From Tridacna crocea (taxonomy: Eukaryota; Mollusca; Bivalvia; Cardiida; Cardiidae), in NCBI GenBank assembly GCA_943736015.1, contig OX031072.1, forward strand, positions 14,101,501 to 14,165,500: 64,000 bases of DNA, in the 5' to 3' direction. Shown one piece after another: positions 1 to 13,300 of the stretch. The position numbers were made by a program, and so were the translations under genes. Position 1 is the first letter of the stretch; every line of letters starts with the position of its first letter. The notes under the pieces are model-generated. The model worked only from the letters and a program-made list of their open reading frames with translations. It ran no database searches and was not told where the DNA came from.

Positions 1-163
1 AGCAGGGTGCATTTTGATAATTCTCGGGCTCCGGGAATCGATTCCCCAATTGCCGTTCCGTTAACGTTATACATTCTTCAAACGGGGACCGTGCTGGGAA
101 ATCAATGTAATTTTCTAGGGGGATTATTTTTGTTTCTCTTGGTGCAATAAATAAATGATGCAT

Positions 164-300
164 GTTCCGTGAAAACGGGGGCTTAATGCATCTGTAAAAA
201 GTATCGACCGATGTCAGCCTGCGCAGTCCGCGCAGGCTGACATGGGTCGAAACATTTTGCTTTTTGTAATTTTTTCTGCATGTCAAACGACCATTCTACT
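164..300 (+). mobile_element. GTCAGCCTG palindrome element
   Basis: Core ATGTCAGCCTGCGCAG / CGCAGGCTGACAT, flanked by GTAAAAAGTATCGACC and its complement, with the family-typical GGGGGCTTAATGCAT on the left and TTTTCTGCATGTCAAA-like sequence on the right. Non-coding foldback element; at least 12 relatives in the window. Confidence 0.7.
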
Positions 301-459
301 TACAATCAAGTGGATTGTTGTACTATGTTAGTTTAATTTGGGCTATGATTAAGTGATGATTTGCTCGATATAATGCAATCATGCATCAAGGGAATGCATT
401 TGGTCCCCTTTGACCATAAGATGGCCTACATAAAAGCAGGAATGCAATGAAAAAATCGG

Positions 460-688
460 TTAACCTTTTACCATACAATCCCTACTTTTGACGCCCCTGA
501 GAAAGATGCCTTTAGAAAACATTGTGGGCAAAGGAGAAAATGCTGGTAACCAGCATTTTCTCCTTTACTAACAATGTTTTCTATCCTTCACAAAACAAAT
601 TTCAAATCCTCAGTCACCTTTATTTTGTCGTCTGCAAATGCTTTGAATTTGGATAAACCTAAAATTTTGTCGTTCGGTGTTGAGTTAA
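460..688 (+). mobile_element. TTAA hairpin MITE, type 1
   Basis: TTAACC at both ends, GACGCCCCTGAGAAAGA in the left arm, central inverted repeat around GCTGGTAACCAGC, and TTTGTCGTCTGCAAATGCTT in the right arm. One side of the hairpin is damaged (TTTACTAACA), so this is an older copy. Confidence 0.85.
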
Positions 689-1048
689 ATACAGTGCATA
701 TAATTATGTACTCGTTAATCCTTAACCGAATGGTAATAGTTAGAGATACATGTATTCTTATTTTTTTCTCCCACTGACGAAAGTTTCCCCCTTAATTTAT
801 ATAGTTTGCGGAAGGGCAGGAAGAGCCCAGGAAAAATTTATTTTTCAACCAGCTAGGAATTCCATTTTTCTACAGAGTCAGAGTCATGCTCTAGCAAAAG
901 GGGGGCTATATGTATCACTTACTGAACAGGATAAGGGTTAAAGACGATGTTCTCTGTTTGGGTCAAATTTGGTGTGTCGTCAGCAGATATAGTGCTTTCA
1001 AGGAGGATGAATCTAAATATATCAGCAAAAAGGGACCTTCTCGGAACT

Positions 1049-1115
1049 GCGAAAAATGTCAACCCTGGTCAGACTGCGCAATTCGCACAGTCTGACCAGG
1101 ATTGACATTTTTCGC
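1049..1115 (+). mobile_element. Palindrome of the GTCAGCCTG group, divergent
   Basis: GCGAAAAATGTCAACCCTGG and its complement flank a CAGACTGCGCA-type centre, forming a 67-bp near-perfect hairpin. The centre differs from the main family (GTCAGAC instead of GTCAGCC). Confidence 0.6.
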
Positions 1116-1282
1116 TTATGATGATATTTTTTGTATGAAAAGTGGTCATTTTCCCTTGTTATGCAATCATTTTTGAAGTATCAACTTACATTGACCTGCA
1201 CTATATTTGGTCTGTTTTCATCTTATTAATGAACGGAATTCCTAGATTGTCCCTATTCGCGTGACGGGTCACAAATGTTTTT

Positions 1283-1355
1283 ATGAAGAAACTAACTTTA
1301 GGACTTATTTCATGTGTTTTCTCTTTATCCAACGTAATAGCAGCGTGTGTATACG
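1283..1355 (+). CDS. Exon 1: signal peptide
   Basis: The ATG at 1283 opens 24 codons: a basic start (MKK), a hydrophobic core ([12 protein letters not shown]) and a likely signal-peptidase site after NVIA. The exon ends in phase 1 at a GTAGGT donor (1356), which matches the phase-1 start of both 3582 and 3953. An upstream 5' UTR exon cannot be excluded. The start is chosen because it is the only ATG giving a secretion signal in frame with the EGF exons. Confidence 0.75.
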
Positions 1356-4300
1356 GTAGGTCACGAACTATTGTCACGTGCATTAAACGTTGTTCTGTTC
1401 TCAAAATTTATAGTTTTTCCCTAATTTTCTTTTACTGTTACTTTTTCATTTTTCTGAAATCTAAATATTTAGTACCAATTTCTGATTTATTTCACTATAG
1501 TGATGTCTTAGTTTGTTTATACATGTAATAGTTTGTGATACGATAGCTTGAAAAGCCGTTGACAACAACAATAGATATGGCTTGGAAAAAAGAATAATAT
1601 ACGATATAAATATGGACCTTAAAACGAAGGAACTAGGTAAGATAGAAAGAACAGTTTAAACATCTCAGGCGCAATTAGTCTGCCTCAGAGCTTTGCTATA
1701 GTAAATTTGTTGGCTAAAAAGAGCGATAAATTTTTATAAGTAACTATGTACAGGTTCGTCGATTTACTTCGAAAACCTCGTAACTACAGCTGTAGTTACG
1801 AGGTTTTTGAAGTAAACTGACGTTCTACTTTGACAGATGAGATACACACGGACGTACTGGCACTTTCCTCTGTGGTAACCGGTTTTGACTGTCGGAAGAA
1901 ACTTGTTTTTTTTATTATTGGAAAAAAGAAAAAAAAAATCATAATTGATAAGGTCAAACAACAGACAAAAGGTTTGACATCAAAGCGTCGTCATAGAAAC
2001 ATCAATTTCAAATTACTTTGTAATTTTTCAAGAGACAAACTACTGAAAGAAATCACCCAAAGATTTATTCCGTTTGGATGATAGCCCATTAAGGTGTTTT
2101 CCATGTTGTACGTCGTAGCCATTGTGATAAAGTTGTCCAGACTGCAGGTTCTTTGGATTAGAAGAGAACATCAAAAATCGCTTATTTGATATGATGAATG
2201 GCGATTTAAAGAAAACGGCAGACAAATAAATTTAGATCCTTTTTGTTAAACGTAATGATCCCAAAGACAACTTTACTCGCCTGTGTGGATATGTGTACAA
2301 AAACAGAATGGTTAATGAGTATGCCTAACTGCACCATGGAACGTGCAGGCTGTTCGTCGATTTACAAGATGATTTGTTTATGGTTTAGGATATCATGGAT
2401 ACATGGCGTCGGTAGTCCAAGATTTAAGTCTTTTTATACACACCAAAACGAAGTGGAGGGGGGTATACTGGAATCGCTATGGCTGTCTGTCCGCCCTTCT
2501 GTCCGTCTATATGTAGACACAAATTTGTCCAGAGAAATTCTCGGACAGTTCTTCAGGTACTGAACTCAAATTTACATACAGTGTATATACATGTACATAT
2601 ATAGGAAGTTGCGCATATGCAATTTTCATGACCGTGCTAGGATGTGCTGCAGGATTATCTTTACTTGAACTTTTTTTCCTTATCGACCCAGAACAAATAG
2701 GGCACATGGGACTAAGGCATTGCGTATTTCTGTGACAAAGAGTTATTTTTTGACCTGGAGCTGGTGAGGGAGGGTACTCATCACCTTCAGTGATAGCTCT
2801 TGTTGATTTTTCTTTCCGTAATGTAAATTTAATTTGTTTAGCCTTCAAAAGTTAATGTCTTATTCATGCAGACAAGAAATTCTTCAATTCATTTGGAAAA
2901 AATGTAAACCCTGCCTTGCAAAAGATGGTTTAACCCATTTCCACACAATCCCTACTTTTAACGATAATAAAATCTTCAACACGAAGTTGATACGGCTTTT
3001 TGTTATAAAATCTTCAACACGAAGTTGAAACGCAATTTTCAACACAAAGTTTAAAATTTTATTACATAAAGCCATCCTCGGATACTCCGGGGTCTCCCTA
3101 TTTGCTACGCTACATCGACGTCGATGTAGCTTAGCAAATAGGGAGACTCCGGGGTATCCGAGGATGACATAAAGCCGTTTTAATACGAACGTGGTTCTAA
3201 CTTTTGTTACGACACACACTGTGAACCTTAACCAGGCATTGAGATTTACATAATGTCCGACCCGGTTCTACTATACAGGTTGTTATCATGTTTTTAGATG
3301 ACATGCGTTGACAGGTTAAACAGAGAGAAAAATTATTGTTAGCCCGTTATTGAACCATAATGAAGAGTTCTTTTCCGTAAGGGTTTAAAAGGCAAAACAT
3401 CAGTATTTAGCTTGCTAAGATGTTCTTGCTTTAAATTTTGTAATAATACTTTTCTTTTAGTCTAGAATTCAATACGATCTGTTTGATTCCATTTAATTGT
3501 ACCCATGTGAAATATTCGATTTTCATTTCTATTCATATATTTTGTTTACCGTTATTCTTTATCTTTTCTTAATGCTCTCAGAGGTTGTGACATTAAATCC
3601 TAAAGGTGAGTCTGTAAATTGGTGTTCCATCCCATTTAAATCAGGCACAGCGATATTCTCAATTCTTTCGTAGGCTCCCGGAAGTCCAGTTTCTCGAATG
3701 TATACTCCACATATAGTCCTTTCGTAAACTCCCGCTCTTTAAAACTTCCATCAGATAAAGCTTTCTATTCACCTTTTTGTATATGCATTGGACTTCTTTC
3801 CTTTATGTGTAATACTTTCGTGATGGTACTTTTCAACAAACCGATGTTGCTGCTCTTTATCAATTGTCTGTTAAAACATGTGAATGTGTTATATAAAGAT
3901 TCAATGAGCGTCACAGCAAAATAATGTTAACACATTTTTTTTCTATTGACAGGTATTGGTGTCCTTCCCGTCAATACATGTACCAACAACAATGGCGGAT
4001 GCATGCATAAATGTAAACACACCAATGGTAGGCCGAAGTGTTCTTGCAGAAATGGATACTTGCTTCAGGTACATTTACATTATTACATCGGTTCTTTGAC
4101 TGATTACATCCTGTAACAGGAGATCACTCTTCCTCATTACATCCTGTAACAGGAGATCACTCTTCCTCATTTCATCTTGTTACGGGGAGATCACTCTTCC
4201 TCATTACATCTTGTTACGGGGAGATACTCTTTCTCATTTCATCTTGTTACGGGGAGATCACTCTTCCTCAAACGAAACGGGAGATCACTCATCCTCCTTT

Positions 4301-7300
4301 CATCATATTACCAGAGATCATTCTTCCTCATTTCATCTTGTTACGGGAGATCACTACTCATTTCACCTTGTTACTGGAGATCACACTTCCTCATTACATC
4401 TTGTTATGAAAGATCACTCTTCCTCATTATATTTTGTTACGGAAGATCACTCTTCCTTCTTTCAGCTTGTTACTTGAAATCACCCTTCCTCATAACATCT
4501 TGTTACGAGAGATCACACTTCCTCATTACATCTTGTTACAGAAGACCATTCTTCCTCATTTCATCTTCTTACTGGAGATCAATCTTCCTCATTACATCTA
4601 GTTACGGGAGATTACTCTTCCTGATTTCACCTTGTTCCAGGAGATCACTCTTCCTCGTTGCATACAGGAGATCACTCTTCCTCATTACATCTCGTTACGG
4701 GAGATCATTCTTCCTCATTACATCTCGTTATGGGAGATCACTCTTTCTCATTATACCTTGTTATGGAAGATCACACTTCCCCATTTCATCTTATTACAGG
4801 AGATCACTCTTTCTCATTTCATGTCGTTATGGGAGATGACTCTTCTTCATATTATCTTGTTACGGGAGATCACCGTTTCTCATTTGTTACTAGATATCAC
4901 TCTTCTTTATTTCATCTTATAACAGAAGATCACTCTTCCTCGTTACCTACAGGAGATCAGTCTTTCTCGTTTCATCTTGTTATTGGAGATCACTCTTTGC
5001 ACTGCATATTTACTTAAGCTACTGATTGCGACTTGCTGACTTTTTGCCACATTGTAGATTAAGATTAGATTACACAGAATGTGCAGTCTCATCTTTGATC
5101 TACACTTTTTCTTTTTTCTAGGGGTCCCCCATGGGGTCCCGTTTTTTTTTTTACTGTATAGAATTGGACCTCGGCCTTTCTCTATGGCATGTCGTAGAAG
5201 GCGACTAGAATTAGAGACAAACGGCTGCTTTCCTTGAAATTTGTAGGATTGCAGTAGGCTGGGTAGTTCTTATTCTAAATCCTACATTTTTTTCTTGATG
5301 TAAATAGGGTTTGGAATAGGAATCAATTGGTCTATGGGACCCCTTTTGGTTTAATCGGGGTATAAGAATAAACCACTGCAGTCCCGTGATCGTCACATCT
5401 GCCATTTCATCTGGTGGAACGAAAGTGACAGCATGCATGTCGTAAAAGGCGACAAAAGGGGCATCATTTTATGTTTCGTCCATTCCTCATTTATCATGTT
5501 TGTCTTATGTTGTTGCTCATGTATGTGATTTTCACCTCGCATTATTGTTGTTTACTAAGTAAGTGCACCCAATATGACATAAGTTGTCGACGGGCCTTAA
5601 AACGCTGTTCATTCATTCATTCATTTTCTAGGGGCTTGAAAAGTTTCAGTCAATTTATTCAGCAGGAGAAGGGTTAATACTCGTTTTCCACATGTATGGC
5701 TCAATTTCATTTACCGTTATTTTTTCTTGAAAGGAAGCCCGGAATAATACAGTGATTATCAACAAAGAAAAGTCATAATGAACAAATATGACAAATTAAG
5801 GCGCTGTTTTTTTTTTTGTTGTTATTGTTTGTTTTTTGGAACAGATGACTTAAACATTGATATACTGGTTCTTAGACATACATAAAATGGACTGATAGCG
5901 AAAAGTTTTGGCCCAGATTACCCTGCTCGGACTGTGCAGGCTGACCTGAATCAATACTTTTAGCAGATACATTAAGGTCCCTTTTCATAGTGTACTGCTT
6001 ATTATTCATTTAGGCTGACAACAAGACATGTATAGATCGTGACGAATGCGAAGCTGGTGAGTCCTGTTGTGATCAGATTTGTAATAACAACCCAGGAGGT
6101 TACACCTGTGCCTGTCAACTTGGCTTCAATCTCGACAAGAATGGCTGCTCTTGTATTGGTAAGTTATTTGTGTTTGTGCTGCGATAAAATCTGTTGTATA
6201 ACAATTATTTTGCTTACACATGTATTTGTTAGCTTGGTTTCAAATTTGACAAAAGATGCTGCTTCTGCATCTGTTGGTTCAAATGATGTGTTCCAAATTA
6301 TATACTGTTTGTTGCCTTATGTTAGCCTCGTTTGGAAAAGGCAGTACATTCAGTTCACATTGTGGCTGTAATGTAACTGTGAAAAAGGCGTTAAAGTCCA
6401 ATACATAGCAAAACGATAAACAAACAAAGAAATTCATATTAGATAAACATACTGTGGACCTTAGAGACAGGTAATGATATTTCATTAGAAATCATAGGTT
6501 TACTTCAAAAACCTCATAATTACAGCTTGAAACCAGCTGCAGTTATGAGGTTTTAAAGTAAACAGATGAAAATGCTCTTATGAAATAACGAAAACAATGT
6601 TTTAAATTTGCAAATGATGTCAATTTCTCATTCTGAAAAAGGGTTTCTCAGATTTGATGCTATCATTTTACTGCTTTCACCGAAAACAGCTAAACAGGTT
6701 CAGAGCAACTTTTAATTTCGTGACATTCACAATCTCTTACGAAATCAGATCTTATCTGCATCAGCACCACCACCTACTCTTCTCATGTGGGAGTGTCCTT
6801 GACCTCTTGTCTAGAACCGGTAACACCAATGAATGGCATGAATAGTGTGCCTTTGTAGTTATAATGTTTGAAACAGTAATGTTAAAAACTGCCGAAAAAC
6901 CATTCAAAACAAGGGAATGACACAAATAGTGGGCTGTCTTCATGATTATGTTTGAAACAGTAATGTTGAAATTGCCAAAAATCATTTAGACCAAGGAATG
7001 ACACAAATAATGAGCTGTAGTCGTGATAATGTTTGAAACAATAATGTTGAAAACTACAGAAAATACATTCAAACCAGGGAATGACATGAATATTGAGCCG
7101 TTCTCATGATTATGTTTGAAACAGTAATGTTGAAAACTGCCAAAAATATTCAAATCGGGCAATGACACGAATAATAAGCTGTGGTCATGATTATGTTTGA
7201 AACAGTAATGTTGAAAACTGCCCAAAAAACATTCAGACAACGAAATGACATGAATAGTGACATTTTGTCCTGATTATGTTTGGAAACAGTTATGATGAAA

Positions 7301-10300
7301 ACTGCCGAAAAACTTTCAAACCAGGAAATGGGAAAAATTGTGAGGTGTTGTCCTGATTATGTTTGAAACAGTAATCATGAAAACTGCAGAAAAACCATTT
7401 AAACAAGGGAATGACATGAATAGTTGCCTGTCGTCATGATTATGTGTGAAACAGTAATGTTGAAAACTGCGGAAAAAATATCAAAACTTGGACATGACAT
7501 AAAAAGTGAGGTGTTGTTGTGATTATGTTTGAAACAGTAATGTTGAGAACTGCCGCAAAAACATTAAAACCAGCGAATGACATGAATAGTGAGCTGTCAT
7601 CGTGATTATGTTTGGAAACAGTAATGTTGAAAACTGCCAAGAAAACATTAAAACCAGGGAATGACATGAATGGTGAACCATCGTTGTGATGATGTTTGAA
7701 ACAGTAATGTTGAAAACTGTCCCCAAAGAATCAAACCAGGAAATGACATGAATAGTGAACCGTCATCGTGATGATGTTTGAAACAGTAATGTTGAAAATT
7801 GCCCCCAAACATTGAAACCAGGAATTGACATGGATAGTGAACCGTCATCGTGATGATGTTTGAAACAGTAATGTTTAAAACTGCCCCAAAACATTCAAAC
7901 CAGGAAATGACATGAATAGTGAACCATCGTCGTGATGATGTTTGAAACAGTAATGATGAAAACTGCCCCAAAATGTTCAAACAGAGTGTGCAGATACAGT
8001 AAAACTGGGCTTAGAGCATATTTTTGATCCATTATACCCAGCAAATAATCAAACTATTATTCATGCATTAAATCTTTCAGCGCTAAATGAATAAACTTAG
8101 GATCCTTTGACAGCTCTAAATACAACCCATTGAAACTAACAATGATTTTGATTGTGTTGGATTGGCTTCACAAGACAACTGTATAGATTAAAGATCAGGC
8201 TTCACATTTTGTGCAGTCTGATCTTGATCTATGCAGTCCGCCACAGTCACTGTTTTCGTTTATGACACTGAAAGTTAATATCAATTTTGTCTTACAACCA
8301 ACTGAATGAATCATGAGGTAAACTGGTCCTTTGACATACATAAGTTTGACCAGTAGCAAAAGATTTTGACTCAAGAGAGCCTGTTCATAGAGAATAGCTG
8401 AAATGAAATTACCATGATCAGTTTCACTTTGTACCTTTACAGATGATGAGCCCTGGTAGCTCAGTCAGTAGCGAGCAGGACTTGAGAACACAGGGTCCAG
8501 GGTTCGATCTCTGGCTATGACCCCTGGCTATGACCCCTGGCCCGGCAAATCTCTTTCCGAGGATTAATGATAGTCATTGCAACAGGATTCATTCCTGTCC
8601 CACTGCTGACCACTGCCTCGACAAAGATCATGTGTGAATGCAACTGGTGGCTTGGAAAGAACATTGTGCTGAGTACTGGTTAAAGAGACTCCAGGAAAGC
8701 AAGAATAGGTGCACTGGCCGCCACGATATAACTTAAATAATGTTGAAAATGACTTCAAAACACCATATTCACTTTACCATTACAGATGTGAACGAATGCG
8801 AAAATAACAATGGTGGCTGCGAACAGGTCTGTGTAAATTCTGAAGGAAGCTACAGCTGTGCTTGTATTGTTGACTATGAGCTTCAACCTGATGGAAAGAC
8901 TTGTAAAGGTATCTTAGATGTTGTTATTTGTATATTTTTTCATCCTGTGTTGTCTTGCTAGTATAATAATTGGCCTACAAGACGTGGAAAGGGAAATTCA
9001 GACATTCGAATTAAGTGCTGTTTTGGATCCAAAACAACACCTTCTGTTTATATGTAATTTTCTATTTTGTACAAGTACGCTGAAGAACAAAATCTAATGT
9101 AGTTGTAAAGTGCCCTCTCGTTTTAGCCAGCTTGGACTCCACAGGCTGGTCCGAGACAACACTTGACACCAATGTCGGAATGCCACTTTTCGCGTGATTT
9201 AAGCCATATTGTGTTCATATTGTTTGTTGTTGTCCACTCTTTTTATGATTTCCTTTCAGTGACACACTTTACAAGGATATGTAGACCTAGATTTAACTAT
9301 TGCAATACCACCAAATGAAAAGATTTGTAAGAGCAATACATAGTATTAATTTTGTTGAGTTTATTTTCATTGTGAACCATATTTCAAAGTCTGTCCATAT
9401 GTAATTGTTGTTGTTAGATTATCTTTGGAACACCATTGGCTATTTTGAATCATCTGGCATACGGAACAGAGATTGACATTTGACAGATAAAAGATCTACC
9501 GCAATGTTGACTTGTACCATTGCCATTTTGTATCAATTTACATGCTTTGTCAAAATTCTTTTGAATTTTTGTTTGTAATCAGAATGTACCGGTATTTTTA
9601 CTTTATTATTTTGCTTATTTTCTTTATTGATTATGTTTACTCCTGTATTTATAGAATATCCTAGGAAAACGGCGACGACATTCGACCCCATACGTGGCGA
9701 CCTTCCTTATATAGAATATGACACGTCACCAATCCCTATACTTCCAGTACAGGAAATCGATATCAGTTTACCACAGGAACAACGGGGTCAAAATATAGTT
9801 TATGGTGAGACACAAGTCACTGTATCTCTAACAGACTCCATGTTTGAAAAAAAAAAAAACCTTACACAAAGCTTTGATACTAATACAGATAACAAACCGT
9901 CTTTGTATATCCATGTCATTATTACAAGATTTAGTAAACTGAATGAATCCATTCTGTACTACTATAGGTTCTCACACTAGAAATAAGGGTTACATTTGAA
10001 ACATTGTAGGAGAAAAAATGCGAAGAATTGCTTTAATCCTTACAATGCCTATAAAGTTAAAAATGTCAGAAAATGTTTAACACACAAATCATATTTACTT
10101 CATTATTTTGTGTTTGAAATTGACCTGTGCATTCAATGCTTCATCAGCTCAACCCACTAATACCTGTTGGTATTATTACTATTTGCACAATTTCTATGGT
10201 CATACAATATTGCCTAAGATATTGACATCATGGTGGAAACCTAATAAATCTATTTTTATGATGTATTTTGGCGAATACCCAGAACAATCTTTTACATTAT

Positions 10301-13300
10301 TGATGCCTATTTTCCTACTTAAAGATGTAATGGAAAGAAAGTTATTTGTGCTGAAATGGAAACGGTAGTTTAACAGTTTTCTAATGGTTATATCTTCCTT
10401 AAATACCTGTTCAACTAATTCTCTTCTTTTTGTTTCTCCTAATTTATTTACCTTTCATTTACATTTATGCATGCTGCATGTCATCAACATAAAGGAGACA
10501 CGCCCCTTTATAGACAAAAATATTATTTTTGTCGGTTCCTTTTATATATTTGATAAAGATAGTCTCTTTATTTGATGATTGAGAACTTAAGTCGTAACGT
10601 GAAATTGTGTAAATGTTTATAATTATGTCATGTTTTACAATTTTGACTTAATTAGTTATAATAATAATCATTCAGCATTGGTGGAAACTTTCCCTTTTTT
10701 GGCTCCAATTCTGCATTGGGTAGTGATATGGCAATCTGACTAGTATAGCATTGTTAAAGAAAATGGCACCAAAAACACTAAAAGTAGTCCTTCAATGATA
10801 TCATTACACTGTAAAATGATAGTTGTAGATATATTACTTTCTTACAACATTAAAGGTGACGTAAAAATGACCTTTCACCTTTTCAGCTCTTGTTGCGGTT
10901 TATTGGGTAGTATCAGGACAATCTGATGAGTTGATGAAAATTACGCTAAAAAACTGGAAAGTAGTCCCTCAATGATTATCATTACGATGTAAAATGATTG
11001 TCGTAGATATATTACTTTATGATGCCAATAAAGGTGGGGTAGAAATGCATTTTCACCTTTTCATCTCATGGGGTTTATTGGGTAGTATCAGGACAATCTA
11101 AATAGTATAACACTGTCTATTAAAATCACACCAAAAACACGAAAAGTAGTCCCTCAATGATGTCATTTCACTATAAAATTACAGTAGTAGATATGTTACT
11201 TTCTGATGACATTACAGGTGAGGTAGAAATGCCCTTTCACCACTTCAGCTGCCATTGTTTATTGGGTAGTATCAGGACAATCTGATTAGTGTAGCATAGT
11301 GAAAATCTCGCTTAAAAAATCCGAAAGTAGTCTCTCAGTGATATTATTACACTGTAAAATGATTTTTGCAGATATATTACTTTCTGGCGCCATTAAAGAT
11401 AAGTTATAAATGACCTTTCCACCTTTTCAGCTGTGATTGTTTATTGGGTAGTATCAGGTCAACTTGATTAGTATAGCATAGTAAATGAAAATTGCACCAA
11501 AAATATACAAAGTAGTACCTCCAAAATACATGTATCATTACACTGTAAAATGATTGTTGTAGATATATTACTGTCCGACGACATTAAAGGTAAGGTAAAT
11601 AAGTACATTACTTTTACTTTTCAGTAATCGGAGTTTCTTGTAATGTTGCATGCCTGCACCTACATTAGAGCTATGCTCTGAAAAAGGGGGGTAAATGCAT
11701 CTGCAAAAAGTTTCGACACGGGTCAGCCTTCGCAGTCTGCGCAGGCTGACCTGGGTCGAAACTTTTTGTCATTGGTCAATTTTTTCATTTGAAAGAACCA
11801 GTCAATCTAATGATTCATTCGGTTGATAGATTTAATGGATCCATACCGTCTGATGACTTGCTTCGTATAATGGATCTTTGAGATGTATTAAACCTCCTTT
11901 TGTTAGAAGATAGCTCTTTTGCATATAGTAAATAGATAGTCAAGTTAAAAGAAGTTTCCACTCCAGTGGTGGTAGTACAATAATTATTATGCTTTTTCCA
12001 GCAGTTACGCATCGGGAAAGGTTCATTCAAGTGATGCATACAATTAAAGAATGCAAAGGGGCATACTTTTTTAGGAAAGGTTTATGTCTTTCTTGAGTTT
12101 ATGAAGTTTTTCAACGAATGTTTTTAAGAGATATTGCTTTTGTTGGACTTGTCCATCTGTCAGATACATTTTTGTGCCAGTTCCATATCTTTTGAACCTC
12201 TGGAAAACATTTCACACCTTTCGTACTGTCACAAGACGGTGCTCCGAGAAGTGTCACATGCCGTCCTCAAGCGCAAGCTCAAAGGGCTTTGGCAGGTGAT
12301 TTTAAAGGTTGTGTGCGGCGGAGAAAGTAGGGTTGTTTGGGTCCTGCGTAAAGTGTTGGACTCTTAATCTGGAAGTCCATGATTTGAAACTTACCAGAAA
12401 CAGTTGGTTTTGTCTGTGCAAGACACCTCAGTGCTCTTGTCTAGTACTGGTTAACCTCGGGATTTAGATGAGTGAGTGGGCTGTCACTTTGATATGACTG
12501 AAATAATGTTGAAAGTGGCGTGAAACGATTCAATTAACCCCTTACCCAATAAGGCATTTCTATGGTAATTCTAATTTATCCTAAGTAACAGCAAGGATGA
12601 AGCTGTTTCTTATGTGTATATGACACCTTTTGATAGCATAGAAAACATTGTGGCAAAAAGTAAAATTGCTCGTCAGGAGCAATTTCACCTTTTGCCACAA
12701 TGTTTTCCAAAGGCTCCTACAAGCAGTGCGTAGAAATGAGTATCTATGGAGTAAAAGGTTAACCAGTCAAGGCCCAGGGTCGTTAAAATTTTGAGTCATT
12801 TTGTAAAACATTTGAAGTTAATTTTCCTAACTCTTTACTAAATGAGAACATTTCAGACTGGTCCAAATTGAAAGCACTTGCAGACGACAAAAACATAACT
12901 CAAATCTTGAAATTTATTTTCAGCAGGGTAGAAAACATTGTGGGAAAAGGAGAAAATGCTGGTAACCAGCATTTCCTCCTTTTCCCACAATGTTTTCTCT
13001 CTCAGGGTCGTAAAAACCAGGGATTGTTTGGTAAAGGGTGAAAGGAACTTAGAAATAGATGGGCTTGACAGGAAGAGAGTCCTTTCTAGTCAACACAGAA
13101 GCTTATAAGGCAAAAGAATGTTGACAACTTCCAAAATCCTCCATTGCTTTTGGCAGATGCATAGTTTCGCTAGGTGATAGAGATGCTGAAGTTTTCTCTT
13201 TTTTTTCTTTAAGAAATTCTAAAGAAAGGAATGAAAAATTCTGTGCTAGGTTTTAAATGCTTATAGCCGGAACTGAATGTTGCCTTTAGAAGAAGGTTTT

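Larger units (their letters stand above)
1..1282. other. Upstream region without a recognised promoter
   Basis: Holds two GTCAGCCTG-type palindromes (164-300 and 1049-1115) and one TTAA hairpin element (460-688). An ACTATATTTGG stretch near 1200 is TATA-like but unconvincing. I see no coding exon; short ORFs at 574-1095 are repeat-derived or random. Confidence 0.5.

Noticed and set aside
4177-4839. 220-residue open frame rich in Ser, Leu and Tyr
   Set aside because: It is a translation of the 33-bp minisatellite; other frames are open as well, and it lies in an intron of a gene with consistent splicing.
7440-7980. Overlapping minus-strand ORFs of up to 110 codons
   Set aside because: They follow the 82-bp array unit and have no domain or start context.
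6850-7985. CRISPR-like regular spacing
   Set aside because: Whole units repeat without unique spacers, in a spliced eukaryotic gene; a plain tandem array.
8455-8530. tRNA gene on the plus strand
   Set aside because: The B box lies in a sequence with an internal CTGGCTATGACCC duplication and a SINE body; no acceptor-stem match.
9805-9977. Extension of exon 5 past its donor
   Set aside because: Open frame, but a GTGAGA donor precedes it, an A10 run interrupts it and the phase fits exon 6 only when spliced at 9804.
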